In this document: positions 41,780-53,432 of the stretch, in pieces
How the letters are laid out: each line of letters opens with the position of its first letter
How positions within the stretch are numbered: the first letter of the stretch is position 1
From: Symbiodinium natans
Lineage: Eukaryota > Sar > Dinophyceae > Suessiales > Symbiodiniaceae
Direction of reading: 5' to 3'
Assembly: GCA_905221605.1 (NCBI GenBank)
Contig: CAJNDS010000300.1
Coordinates: forward strand, 62,001-126,000
Length of the DNA: 64,000 bases
Notes under the pieces: model-generated
What the model saw: only the letters and a program-made list of their open reading frames with translations
Databases searched by the model: none
Told to the model about the DNA's origin: nothing
Translations under genes and position numbers: made by a program

Positions 41780-43773
41780 TCACTTAATCTTCCGAGTTTT
41801 GGGCCTGGATAATTCAATCTCAGGAGGTGATCGGCTTCTTAGGGGGCGCTTTTTGAGACTGGGTTCGGCGGTGGTCTCGGGCCACAGTGGTGTCTGCCCA
41901 GGCTTCACCTTTCTTCCAGCCCAGCGATAGTCATAGGCCCCATGATCTTGCTGGAAGAGATACTTGGGCAGGGAGGAGGGCATGAAGATGGGCATATTCA
42001 TGCTGTAGAACTCGTAGAAAGTAATAAGGTCCATGTCATACGGCCACAGCACGACTGCGCGAAACTGCGCGAAGGTGCTGAACTGCTTGTCGGTCAGTGC
42101 ACGCGTCACAAAACGGAAGGGAAAGCCTGGGCTGACGGCCGCCCGCAGCCTGCCTTCCGCGGTCGGCCAGTCCTCAGAAGATGCGGACTCCGAGAGGCTT
42201 CCGGCAGAAGGCGCTCCAGCTACATCTCCGGACGCAAGATCGGTCATACTACGTCGGAGGAGGCACATGAGCACGGACTCGTGCGGCCGATCAAGCACCA
42301 GCACCTCCTCCAAGCGGCGAGGGAAGTGGGTCGCACCAGTGTAGAGCGCATGGGTGCGGATGGCCGGCAGACGCGGAGCACCAATTTGATACTCATACTG
42401 CATCTGGAGGAAAGGATCGCTCACTGCAAACTCGACAGACTTGGTCCTGGCAAGCAAGGTGCAAGGGGTAGCATACCCAAATCCTGCCTGCCCTACCTAC
42501 CCTACCTACCCTAAACACTAAACACACCATGGGCGGGCCAGACCCTATGCAACCACCACACCCCCCCACCCCATCCCGGAACCCCTCACCGTCGGGGAAC
42601 AGGATCCTGAACCTCAACCATTCGGAGGTGGGGCCAGAACGAGCATGAATACACAATATCTCAGTTCTTGGGGTGCTGATAAACATGCACCTACAATGTT
42701 CTGCACTTCTTTCCTTCTGCTAAAGAAGTGCTTTTTGCAGTCCTGGCCATGCTGGAGAAGCGCCTCCAGTACGACTCTCGTGTTGCTGAGTCCTCTGGAA
42801 CCATGAAGAGAAGCGGATGTCCGAAGTATCCCACTGTGGGCACATCAAGGGACTCGACCAGAAGGCAAAGATACGCGACAGTGCAAAGGAAGAGGCTTAC
42901 GTGTCGCAAGCGACCAGCAGCAACATGTCGAAAGTCCGACTCAAAAGACTCCATGTGTTCGATGGGATCCTTGGAGACAGCACTGTGCGGAATGCGCGTC
43001 CTGAATAGGTCGGTAATTTCGTCCTTCTCTTCGTCGCATACCAGCCGAGGATGCTGGTATAGAGTGGCGCAGCGGTTTGGAAGCCATTTCGGATACTGGT
43101 CTTGAATGAGGTTCCGGTGTCGGAGCTTGACATTTGTCAAGATACGTGCCCACATCTGCAGAGGCTCAGCAGACAGCGTGGCATGAACACCCATCTCCCA
43201 AACAGTTAAAATGGGCTCCTGTGGAAGATCTGGTTGCCGAGGCTCACTCGAAGGAGAGTGATACTGACCTCGCAAGTGCTGTGGAAGCCTGAATTGGTCA
43301 CGCTCCAAGTTGGCCAAGATGTCCAGGGATGTTACAGGCCAGCCAGAGCCTTCCATAAAGTCCAGTGCGCCTCGAAAAACGTCTCCAAGCAAAAACTGGG
43401 CGTGCCGAAGGAACTGCTTCTTGCTCTTGGGATGGTGCCGCGCAGACACCCAGAGGGCCGACACCACCCCATAGAGACAGAAGGGCTCCCTGAGTTCCTC
43501 CACAGTCCCGGGCCGGGTGTTGCAGCTGGCGAAGAAGCTTTGCATCGCGAGGGACATGCCATAGAGGGCCTCCTCCTTTGGCTGCAAGGCTTCCCAATTG
43601 GCCTGCAACAGCGACCCCGCTTGCTCCGCCAAGGCCTCATCCTCCGGGTAGCCGGCAGCTGCATTCCGTTTCAGCCTCTCACGGAAGCTCCGCCACTCCG
43701 CATCCCAGTCGCACTCCAGGAACCCTGCAAAGGCAAGGCCAAGCCACCCCACATAGAGTCCACGCCGCATCAT
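41780..43773 (-). CDS. Dinoflagellate protein of unknown function with signal peptide (two large exons)
   Basis: Exon 1 (43,773 down to about 42,700) opens with MMRRGLYVGWLGLAFAGFLE, a good signal peptide or membrane anchor, then about 340 residues with no domain I can name. Towards its end is a hydrophobic stretch (VSLFLCTVAYLCLLVESL) followed by GYFGHPLLFMVPEDSATRES. Exon 2 (42,446-41,780, CCAG|GAC acceptor, stop before 41,780) has RPHESVLMCLLRRSM, FAQFRAVVLWPYDMDLITFY and EFYSMNMPIFMPSSLP. The layout of a VVLWPYD...FYEFYSMNMPIFMPS block recalls predicted dinoflagellate proteins sometimes grouped with glycosyltransferases, but I see no diagnostic catalytic motif and give no function. The join between exons 1 and 2 has no clear GT donor. 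The protein ends basic (RPKTRKIK). Possible further upstream coding sequence lies near 43,860-44,060. Confidence 0.6.
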
Positions 43774-44749
43774 GAGCCATGGACGCTGCTATGTGGCCAC
43801 GAGGAGCGGAGCTAAGCACGATGAAGCAATGCTACGAGTGCAGGACAGGTGCGGGACAGGTGAGCGGGTAACCTCCAAGTCCCTGCAAGGAAAAGTGCGG
43901 TGAGACAAATTCCTGCCTGCTCCCGATTGCAGAGCACCTTGTCCTCGGCGCAATCCACCTGCAAGTTCCAACCTTCTTGAAAAGTTACAGGGAACCACAC
44001 CCTCGCATCCCGGCCTCCGCGAAGCGCACGCGAGGCAAGAAGGTTTCGTCCCTGTTCAACTTCCCATTCAGGATGTTGCCGTGTCTCCTGAAGAAGACGC
44101 AAGGTGCCACAAAAAAAAGAGAGAGCTTCCCCTGAACACAACCGGACACGGACATGCACAGCGCTGTGAGATGTGTTGTTGAGTCACACTTGGCGACAGA
44201 GGCACACGTCGCCCTGAGCCCAACTCGCCCAACTTAGAGGTTGAAAAGCCAGGGCTCCGGGAGCCTCGATCCCATGCAGGATCGAGAAGAGTTCGTTATC
44301 GACTGGGCCGACTCAGACGCGGCTGAGGGGCCGGAGCTGGGATGCACTGTTGGGTGGAGACTCATCCAGAGTGAAAGGAACTGTGTCAATGGATGATCCT
44401 GGGTAGCAAAAGGTCAGAATATTGCTGGAATACGTTGGAATCTTGTTGAGATGCAGTGATTCCCACCCGAGCACTTTGACAGTGCATCCGGGTCATGTGG
44501 AGCTACGTGGGGCCGTCGGAGCCCCCGATGCTCAGTCGTGCTGCCAAATTCTTGAGGTATGCTTGTGGTGCTTGCTGACCACGAGCCAAAATCAAAGAAA
44601 AAAACAGTGAAAGGGACACACCCGGATGCTCACTTGTCGTAGTGCATTTCCAGTCCTCGGGCGCGGGCAGTACCACGATTTTCCAAAGATCCAATCCCAA
44701 GCTAGAGCGTCCGCAGTTAGCAGAGCTAGCTTGAAATCAAGCCGGAGGA

Positions 44750-47700
44750 ACTACTTGCTTTGTGCGGCTGAGGGTCGATCAACATGCGCCTCCAGGCGAG
44801 CAATCTTCGCCCGAAGAGCCTGCATCCCAGACTTCAAAAACACTACTTCTGACGGAGCGTCAGAAGGGCAACATTTTCTTGGAGCTCGGAGAAGCCCTGC
44901 CTTATTCTCTTGCAGCAACTCAAGGATTCGCTCACCCTTCGGGTCGCGATTCACCACTGCCTGCCATGGTTCCAACTTCCAGGGCCACGCTGCCCTACGC
45001 GCCGCGATGCCGCGTAAAGAACGTAACAGTAAAGAACGTTCTGCACAAGGGGCATTGCAACAGGGAAGCTCCCCAAATAAGAGGCTTCATGGGAACTAAG
45101 ACAGATATGTATGACTGCATATGTAAATAATTAAACATGATTTTGGTTATACAGGAATACATTTCGACTAGTTTTCATCTTTATTTCTGATCATACTACA
45201 TGCCGACATCCATAAGATTCCATGTGGATCTCTCTACGGACGGACACCCAGGTCCAATCTCCAGCACACGCCTTGTTCTCGATCTTCTTTGCACGCTCGG
45301 CAAAGCGCAAGCTCGACAGGGTCTCGTCTGCATTGATTCTCGCAGGCGAGACGTTGCAGATCATGACCTTGGGATAGGTCGGATGAGAACCCTCTATCAG
45401 GAGCCATCACAGCGACTAGCATACTCATGGACAGCACTGTGCGTTGCCATCATCACTTCAGCGTGGACGACTTCACGAACCATGGCCAAGCAGCCGTTTA
45501 CTGGTGCTTCTCCATGCTTTGACCCTACAGCTGCGGCCCAAGAGGCGGTGTAAGAGTTGCCACCAAGCGAGTCTTGCAACATCCGCGTCAGCTTGGAATC
45601 CCGGTAGGGAACATGCCGGCCTGCAGAGGCATGCACAAGGGATGCTGAAACACATGCTCCCTTCTTCCTGCCCTTCTTGCACAGAGAAAAATGGAAGAGC
45701 ACAAGCTTCAGCAGAGCCCCAGTGCAAACCTAGACTTGGAACAGGTCTATCTGGCAGTTGGGCGGCACCACTCCCTCAAGCCGCTCCTCCGGAAGTGCGT
45801 TCGGTCAGGGCGTTGATCACGTTCCCCAGGGCGGACAGCGACAGGTTGATCTGGGCGCCTACGCACACGTCTCACCATCCTCGGGTTTAGGGGTTAAGGG
45901 GTTAGGGGGTTAGGGGTTTAGGGTTTAGGGTTTAGGGTTCAGGGTTTAGGGTTTAGGGTTCTGAAGGGTTCTAAAGGGTTCGAGAGGGCTATCGAGGGTT
46001 AGAGACGCCAAACCATCAAGCGCCCCAACCGCTGCCTTCCTTCAGCCGATCTCCAGAAGCCCCTGTCGAGGCATTGCAGGGGGAGCGCCAAGAGCTTCAT
46101 TTCTTAGCATTCCAACTCTGGAAAGAACTTTGGGTGGCCTGGGACTGAAGTGACTCCGGGTCTTAGGGCTTGGGGTTTTTGGGGTTTTGGGACTTTGGGT
46201 GTGGAGAAATTCAACACCTTCTGCATGGGCGCACGTGGCCCTTCGAAACAATCCAACATCTTCTTCCATGCGACCATCAAGTTGATTGAACATTGAACAG
46301 TACTCTTTGCCAACATTGCTCAGACGTGGACAGCCATTTGGTGGGTTCAATATTTTGCGGGCCATGTATGGCAATGAGATTAGATGGAATATGTACCAGT
46401 AGATGCGGAGCACAGTCTGTTGGTTGATCTGGCACACTTGCGAAAGTTATCACGCAAGTGGAAGGAGATGCCGTGGGCAAGCGTGCGGGAAGGAAGGAAA
46501 GAGGCCCCGATCCCATGATACAGTCAATGGCTGGGAGCATCTCCCTGCTTCCACCTTCCCCCGCCTCAACTCCGAGCTCTGCTGGCTTTCGCGATAATCT
46601 GTCGAACCCAAACAAACCTTCGCTTGAGCCCAAAGAAGCGCCTGTGGCCTTTTGCCGCTCGCTGCCCGCCAGGTCAATGAGATGCAGCTTGGAGACTGTC
46701 AACCTCGTGTAGGTATAGGGCTTAGGGCTTATGGCTGGGTGCTCGCTGTTTAGGCCACATCACCAGCAAGAGCCTTTTTGCAAACACTAGAAGCCCCAAA
46801 TCAAACTGCAACAGCCTGTGACTGTCGACAATGCTTAGAGAATAGAACACATTCAACATGAATTGAACCAGTTGTTCCGCACGAGATCTATCTCTTCCCC
46901 GTCGAGCCATCTTCGCCGCACCACGGGTTCTTCTAAACTAAGAGTTGCACTATCTTAGGGTGTAGTAGGAGTTGCACTGGGGCGCTGCCAGTCCGGGGGT
47001 GGCACGGGAAAAGAACATGTCGCACGGCGCCCTTATGCAAAAACGGGGTGAAAGATGGGGCCCTTTGCTTTAGGGTGCGGGGTACCCCTACGCAATAAGG
47101 ATGTTGGGTATAGCCTTTATAACCTATTCAGGGTACAGTACAGTACAGTACACGCCCCTAGGAACCGAAAGCTTGGCATTCTCTCTTCGAAAACCTCAGC
47201 CCTGAAGATCATAAACCCCTAAACCCCATGCACCCTATTTAGGGTGTAGGATTTCGGGTAACCGTAAACCCTAAGCCCTAAACCCTAAACCCTAAATCCT
47301 AAACCCTACATTCTCAGGGTTTCGGGGTTGAATTAAAGCCACGGCAGGACACAGATCCGGATGTGGGGGAGCTTTCTTAAACTTCCGCAAGACATGTATG
47401 ACCTTGCCCTTACGCTGCGGCCACAAGATTGGCACTGCATTACGGGCAAAAGCTCTCGGAGGAGCCACACCGAACCTTGCAAGTGAATGAAAGTCTCCTT
47501 TAAACATGGGGGTTTACGATAACGGGGGACCCCTAATATAGACTCCGAATAGTAGGATCCCCTTATGAAAAGTACCCCAAAAAGGTACCCCGATTATCGT
47601 AAACCCACATGATTCTGCAGGCGTTCGAGGAGGGAAATGCTGTTCAGGGGCGTTGCACCATCCACGTCGTCACAGTCGTAGGCACCTATCCGCAGCGTCA

Positions 47701-49285
47701 CCACGGAGTGGGATCCTGGAGCTGAGGATCAAGGCTTCAGGGGATCTAGGTGGGTTGAGGGGTACTTTTTGTAGGGTTGTGGGGTGCTTTTTGGCCGGTT
47801 TGCGGTGGTCGATAAGATTTGCCGCACTTACGGATTCTTCCTGCAACCGGGCGTCTCGAGCTGTGTTCGTTCATGTTGGTCTTCCCCACGGCTCTCCTCT
47901 GCTGCGCCTGCCGATTGAAAGTGCCCATCTCTTTCGGTCATGGGGCTTTTCGAGTCTGTAACACTTCGCGAAAAGTACGCTCCGTATGAAGTTGGTACAG
48001 GGTGGGACAGGGAACGGATGAAAAGGCCTTTGCGATGCAATCCAGCACCTCCTCACAGCTTCGAACCTGTCCCGAGTTAGGCAAGCAGAGGCATTCACGC
48101 ACGGGCTTCCGATACTCTTAGCACACTGACACCCAAACAGGTTCAAACCATCATGCTTCATCGTAAACTGCTTGCGCATGCTGCTCCCTTGGGTCACTCT
48201 CTTCTCCGTGTGTCTGTACCCAAGCTGGCCTGCACCTCTGTCAGGCCTTCGACGTGAATGCCCTTCCCACCTCAACGGCAAGGTGGTGAGGTACCAGGCT
48301 TCGGTGAGTGGCAGTCCGGCCTTCCGTGCTGTCCTCCCGGATGGGGAGGTCATCACTGGAGTCCACGGAAAGGTCCCTCACCTTTTCATGTGCCAAAAAT
48401 AATAATAAATCATAATCATAATTATAATCATAATAATCATAATCATAATAATATTAAAAATAATATTAATACATCAGCTTGCTTTAGCTTGCTTAGTAGC
48501 TCTTTCGGAACATCCCTCTCACCTTCTCGTTGTAGATCTCAAGCACACTGCACACCACGGTGATGTGCCGCTTCTCGGCGCAGTCCTCGCATGGAACAGT
48601 AACCTTTTTATCAATTCCCACACGCAAAATCAGCTCTTGCAATCCCGAAACAAAAGCCAAAAAACTGAGACCCAGGCCTTGATCTCGCTGAAGAGCTCAG
48701 AACAAAGAGTGGGGATGATCCCTTTCTGGTCCGAAGACCCCTGCATCGTGAAGGTTTTCCCGGACCCTGTTTGCCCATATGCAAACAGGCATCCGTTGTA
48801 GCCTAAGGCAGCAAGCGTGCGCTTGTTTCAGGAGAGCCATCCCCTCTTGGAACTGAGGCCCGCTCCCTCCAACACTTTGTGCAGCAGGGGTCTGGCTGTT
48901 CGGTCCTGTGCAATGCACCCAATGTCGAACTCTCTGACTGACGGCCTATCATGCCAGGACCCTTTACAGACATGCTGAGCTTTGGGCATACACCTCACGT
49001 TGAGCAACTTCGGGGCGCATGACGCAATCAAAGGCAAAGCGGTAGTCTTTGTCATCCTCTCTGTGGAGGGTCATGCCGGTGTCCTCCTGGCAGGAGATAT
49101 GCTGCGCACTTGGGGAAGGGCAGGAGTCACCAGACGAAGCGACAAGAATTCCCCATGGCAACGTGAAACATGGTAGGTATGCGGATGCTGTTCACAAATG
49201 TCCTGGAAGGACAAGCACTCCCCCGATGAGGCTGCTTTTTCCCGCTCATTGAAAGGCCGTGATCTCACGGCAACAAGCACCGATC
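44750..49285 (-). CDS. Kinesin, N-terminal motor, at least 13 exons
   Basis: Microtubule motor ATPase. Exon pieces in transcript order follow the kinesin motor domain: [17 protein letters not shown] (49,285-49,203); [18 protein letters not shown] (about 49,080-49,000, donor GTGAGG); [11 protein letters not shown] (about 48,870); P-loop [20 protein letters not shown] (about 48,800-48,740); [13 protein letters not shown] before a GTGAGA donor (about 48,530); [14 protein letters not shown] (about 48,330, GC donor); switch [15 protein letters not shown] (about 47,850-47,900); switch [19 protein letters not shown] (about 46,640-46,690); [20 protein letters not shown] (about 45,800-45,860); [20 protein letters not shown] (about 45,550-45,610); [20 protein letters not shown] then [11 protein letters not shown] (about 45,265-45,365); neck and stalk start [18 protein letters not shown] (about 44,905-44,960) and [11 protein letters not shown] (about 44,785-44,820). 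All nucleotide-binding motifs are present, so an active motor is likely. Stalk and tail beyond 44,750 are not found. Confidence 0.85.
45880..45962. repeat. TTTAGGG telomere-like array in a kinesin intron
   Basis: GGGGTTA and TTTAGGG units on the plus strand. In gene sense it is a CCCTAAA tract that ends about 27 nt before the TAG|GCG acceptor of the [12 protein letters not shown] exon. Confidence 0.9.
47220..47320. repeat. Degenerate CCCTAAA units in a kinesin intron
   Basis: Scattered CCCTAAA, CCCTAAG and CCTAAAT units on the plus strand, in the large intron between switch I and switch II exons. Nearby, 47,137-47,151 is a short GTACA tandem repeat. Confidence 0.8.
48400..48475. repeat. AAT/ATC triplet-rich microsatellite in a kinesin intron
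   Basis: AATAATAAATCATAATCATA-type repeat between two kinesin exons. Confidence 0.85.
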
Positions 49286-49737
49286 CTTGAACGAAACACA
49301 CGGACAGCTAAACTCAGAAAGATCATGCGTCGCAAGACTTATTCACGTCAAACGGCGTTTTTCCAACACATCGAGGCAGCTTGCCCCGGAGCGAAGGCCT
49401 GCGCCCGACTTTGCATCACCAGCAAATGCCTCGACGTGCACACATTTCATCGAGCAAGATGCACAGGAACCGCGTTGCATCGCGTTGCTCTCGCCTTCTT
49501 TTCTCCTCCCATCTCATCGGGACCTGGGACATGCACACTACGGCGTTGGAAACTGGAATGAAAAGCTTGCTTGCCTGCCACGTTGAGCTTGCGCAGCTCC
49601 GCAAGGGAGGGGCGGCCGCCGAAAAAGCGAGCACCCACATTAACCGTCCTGGCCATGAAGCCAGCATGCCAAAGAGCGATCGATTTCGGGGCTACGATGC
49701 TACATGATTGCCTTTCGCAAGATAAACCTAGTTTCAT

Positions 49738-49739
<2 letters not shown>

Positions 49740-49783
<44 letters not shown>

Positions 49784-49790
49784 AAAAACA
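49740..49790. repeat. (CA)n microsatellite with A-run
   Basis: About 19 CA units followed by a run of A. Upstream of the first recognised kinesin exon. Close by, the minus strand at about 49,560-49,650 reads TVNVGARFFGGRPSLAELRK, which could be an upstream exon of the kinesin or the end of another gene. Confidence 0.9.
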
Positions 49791-49987
49791 ATACACAACA
49801 AATGCCAAACAATTGGGTCCTTGTCGAGGCCACTCCATTTTCTGGTGCTACACCGGAGGCCTGTCAAATCTTCAGTCAAGTGCATTCAAGTGCTGCAAGC
49901 GGTCACGCGCTGCACCGCCGATGTGAGAGTGCAGGCCTTTGTGCACCCACACCCCATCCGTTCTCAGGCGACAGTGCGGGGCAAACG

Positions 49988-51205
49988 CTATGGGATAGGA
50001 ATGCGGAATGCGATCCCTCTCCAAACTGTGTCTGCTTCTTCAAAGTGCCTAAACATGTCCATGATGTCTGGGGCGCTCTCGGGGCTGCGATTGTTGCCAT
50101 GTTTTACTTTGGTCCTGGGCCCATCGCCCTTGGGATAGAAGATGCAAGAGTTCGGAATCAGAAACGTTAACAGGGCTGCGACAAGCGCGACAGGCCCGAA
50201 AACACCGCGCAACACTCCTGAAGCTGTCCCGTAGGTCCTGCCAAATCAGACATGGTCAAAGACAACACCTCTTCACAAGCAGCAAGTCATCACGCACGTC
50301 CTCACATTCATCAAGCCAACTGACACAAAAGAACACCACCTCCAATCAAACAAGTCATGACTTGCACCCCAATTCATTGTTGCTGTATTTGCACTCTGCC
50401 TCTTACCGAGACCCGCACCCATTCCTGGCTGGTGGGGTCCGTTGCTTTGACAAGGCGGTCGAAATGCTTGCCAACCAAGCTCAGCGGTGCCAACGAAGAA
50501 GGAAAGCCTCAAACTTCACCAAGGCCTATACATCTGGGAATGCACATAAAAGTCCTGAAAACATGCAGGAATCACGAGATCACATTAATTGCGGTTCTTA
50601 CCGTTCTGTCGCGAGTTTGAAGCTGCACCAATGACTGAGAGCTGAACCATCTGCTTGAGCTACCTAGATAGCAAGCGCCAATTAAAATTGACAAAATTGA
50701 CAACGATACCCGATACACATGTCGTTTCTCCACGGCTCATGGAAATCTCACAGTGCCCCGCCTGCGAACTTGTGAGAATGATAAGTGTGGCAGGCCAAAG
50801 AACCTGCACGAAACGATTTAAACTAGGAACGCAGGGTCCATCTGCTTGTCCAGGTTTCGTTTTGTTGAGCTCAAGGGATCCACACATGGCCTGCATGAAT
50901 GACATTGGAACGTAGTCAAAGTAGGCCGTGCGCCGTATCAACCTGGGCGCTGATCGGCTGCAACATTTGAAGACCCTGCTTTGCACGAGCCATGCTCAGG
51001 TCATGGCGGCATGCGATGCACATGGGAACAGATGTTTCCCGGAATTTCTTTGTGGCTTGCAGTGAGAAGCAACGGTAAACAGCAGCAAGTTGCCAGAAGC
51101 ACCAACAAGCCAGCCTAAGCCTACAACTTGCACGGCGCCAACCGCCAAGTCTCCAAAAATGACAAGCGACGATGCATAAAACATTTTTGTTGCGAACACT
51201 TGCAC
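49988..51205 (-). CDS. Unrecognised membrane protein, multi-exon
   Basis: Four minus-strand pieces look coding. About 51,050-51,200: FYASSLVIFGDLAVGAVQVV and GLGWLVGASGNLLLFTVAS, two adjacent hydrophobic segments. About 50,850-50,942: RRTAYFDYVPMSFMQAMCGS after a CCAG|G acceptor. 50,407-50,479: LVGKHFDRLVKATDPTSQEW and VRVS, acceptor GAG|C and donor GTAAGA. About 49,988-50,220: GVFGPVALVAALLTFLIPNS, then a polar tail ending DIMDMFRHFEEADTVWRGIA and a TAG stop. At least three membrane helices are visible. I do not recognise the family, and the chain is inferred from common strand and signals. Confidence 0.4.
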
Positions 51206-51209
51206 ATGC

Positions 51210-52313
51210 AGAGCCGGGCTGGTGGTGTATATCGATGTACATCATCTTTAGCGTACATCCAGGGTGGTGGTGGGGGAAGGAGGCACGACTACCAGCTTAA
51301 GCCCCACTGAGCTGGCCACTGAACCGGCGACACAGCGAGTGTAGAGTGTAGCGTTATTGCTTACTTAAGGTTTCGGACTCAAGGTTGGAATTGTTTAGGG
51401 TTGACAGCGTAGAGCTCAAGGGTTTGAAGTTAAGCTTCCAGGGTTTGGTTGCTTTGGGTTTTGTTCTTGTCATTTGCCACTCTTGCTTGAGACAAAAACC
51501 AAAAGTTGCTCGTTCCTCTTTTTGGTTAACGCTTCTTGAGCGTAGCTAGGGTGAGATTTGGGATATTCCGTGCATCCTCCGCAGGGCATTCCGTCTGAAC
51601 ACTCTGCGGGCTTCTTTGCAGGTGCGCACTCGATCTTAACGGGAGTTTGACTGCGCTTCAATGATACTGTGCGGGATGTTCGGCAACAATTTTTGGGATT
51701 CTCTGCACTTTGCACTGGCATGGGGCATTCGGGAACACTGCCAACAGCAGATGCGAGGCCAAGGAAAAACCCAAAATAGCGTCTTTATGATCCCTGGTGC
51801 CGGGGCGCACCTTCGCACGGGCCCCCTAATAATATACTACTTTGGGGTCCTTATAAGTATTTTACACGCGCCCTTAATGTCTTCTTCTTTCCACGGATAT
51901 GAAAGACTTGCATCCATTGAATGTATAAATGCATTCAGATTTCGGTCATCACTCTTTTTCGTGCCCAAGAGCTCGGGAAATCGGTTTGATGATTTGATGA
52001 AGCACCGGTGCCTGGCACCCGCACCATGCGACTCGATCACGTGCAAGTTCTTCACTCACCCTGGGTTGGAAGTGGGACAAAATCCGAGCTCTCCTAGCTT
52101 GAGCAACAAGAAAATACACAATACATGTCCTACAAACTTCAAAAGCACATGTTGAAACTTCAAGACATGCACCTGACAATGTAGCAAGATGAGAAACAAA
52201 AAAAAACACCTTCCCCGTTTACAACGACAAAATCAACATAAGCAACATTTTGCACCCTCAGCCAGAGCAGTTTGGGTCAGTTGAGAATGATGCACGACAT
52301 TCAAAAAGGCAAA
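51210..52313. other. No gene supported
   Basis: Left flank of the copia insertion. Small TTTAGGG-like scraps occur near 51,360-51,460. Minus-strand frames near 51,470-52,209 have no recognisable features. Confidence 0.4.
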
Positions 52314-52320
52314 CATTGAT
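52314..52320. repeat. Target-site duplication, left copy (CATTGAT)
   Basis: Seven bases identical to 62,219-62,225 on the other side of the copia element. Copia integrases usually make 5-bp duplications. The extra bases may be chance or reflect uncertainty of one base in the LTR ends. Confidence 0.75.
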
Positions 52321-52694
52321 CGTGAAAAACCGAAGGTCCCTCTGGTACCTTTTCCCTTGAAAGCACGAACCCTGACCTCTCACACAAGTGCGGACAGCTC
52401 TCTCTTTTTCACAGTCAGAGCCACTTGAGCCAAAAGTCACAAAGTGCACAAACTAAACGAATTCTCTCTTGTGAGCTTAAACTCAGCTTCAGAACGAAGT
52501 TCCTACACACTGCACACTCACTTTAAATAGCGTATTGGGCAAAAACACACTCGTATGATTTCCTTGGAAATCAACGAGGCATAAACCATCGAGGATGGGA
52601 TCACACGGATTCCCAATCACTCCGAAGCAAAACAAACCTATACAAGCTGATCCAAAACATGACAAAAACATCACTGATCAGCCACAATCTTCCA
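52321..52694 (-). repeat. 3' LTR of the copia element (left on the plus strand)
   Basis: 374 bp, TGGAAG at the sense 5' end and TTTTTCACG at the sense 3' end, so the usual terminal CA is followed by CG in both copies. Compared with the 5' LTR it has two extra T near 52,523, one fewer T near 52,660 and A instead of G near 52,640. It contains TTTTGGCTCAAG in sense (plus 52,424-52,435). Confidence 0.95.
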
Positions 52695-52707
52695 CCCCCC
52701 GCATTTT
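52695..52707 (-). promoter_or_regulatory. Polypurine tract
   Basis: In element sense AAAATGCGGGGGG directly precedes the 3' LTR. A purine run in this position primes plus-strand DNA synthesis. One C/T interruption is present. Confidence 0.75.
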
Positions 52708-53432
52708 GCTGAGGGTTCATGTCAAAGATCTGAAGTCCAAGCCCAGCTCGGCACTTCAACACTAAGGGGATGCCCTGGCCACATTCCCTTGGTGCGTACT
52801 CGCCACCAAACGAAACAAACAACACACCAGTCGATCTCTGACATCAAACTTAAAACTCATGCAAGATCCCACCATCAGGCAGGTTGTCCTGGGTCCACAT
52901 CACTGGTAACCCAAGAGTTCGTTGTCCAAACACGTGAAAAACGAATTAAACTTGCATCCACCTGCACTGGGGCAGGGTTGTCTTGGAACGAATCCAAGAG
53001 TTCGTGGTGACAAACACGTGAAAACGAATTAATGCAAGCTTCAGATGTTTCCCACTCAGCACTCGACCTTGTCGTGGTACTCCTCCTCAGTCTCGCATCT
53101 TCCAGGTCACCAAACTCACCAACTAGCATCGGCTAGCTGATCCTTCAGGAAAAGATTGGCTTCATAGTTTCGCTTCTTCCAGCGTACCATCAGCCAAAAA
53201 CGTCTTCAGAGGTGGCAATCAGACGCCTTGCAGAAGGGGCTATAGAGTCCCTCGTTGAGTTTCATCATCATTTTGCCTCCTCTTTGCAAACTTCTCATGC
53301 ACTGAAACAAGGGCTCACACTAACCAGAAAAATCGCGGGCGCTCCATGGCGGCAACGCGGCCATGGCTTCCAAAAAAATGGCTGCGGGTTTCACTCACCC
53401 ACCCAACCACTGAGATCACTTAGCATCTCAGT
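52703..53432 (-). other. 3' untranslated region of the copia element, with internal direct repeat
   Basis: About 730 bp between the gag-pol stop and the purine tract. It has an imperfect direct repeat of about 45 bp: 52,911-52,957 and 52,994-53,039 share CCAAGAGTTCGT, AAACACGTGAAAA and CGAATTAA. No further open frame with recognisable content is seen. Confidence 0.7.

Noticed and set aside
44274-44393. 39-codon plus-strand frame starting MQDREEFVIDWADSD
   Set aside because: Acidic, protein-like composition, but it is very short, alone on the opposite strand and has no supporting signal.
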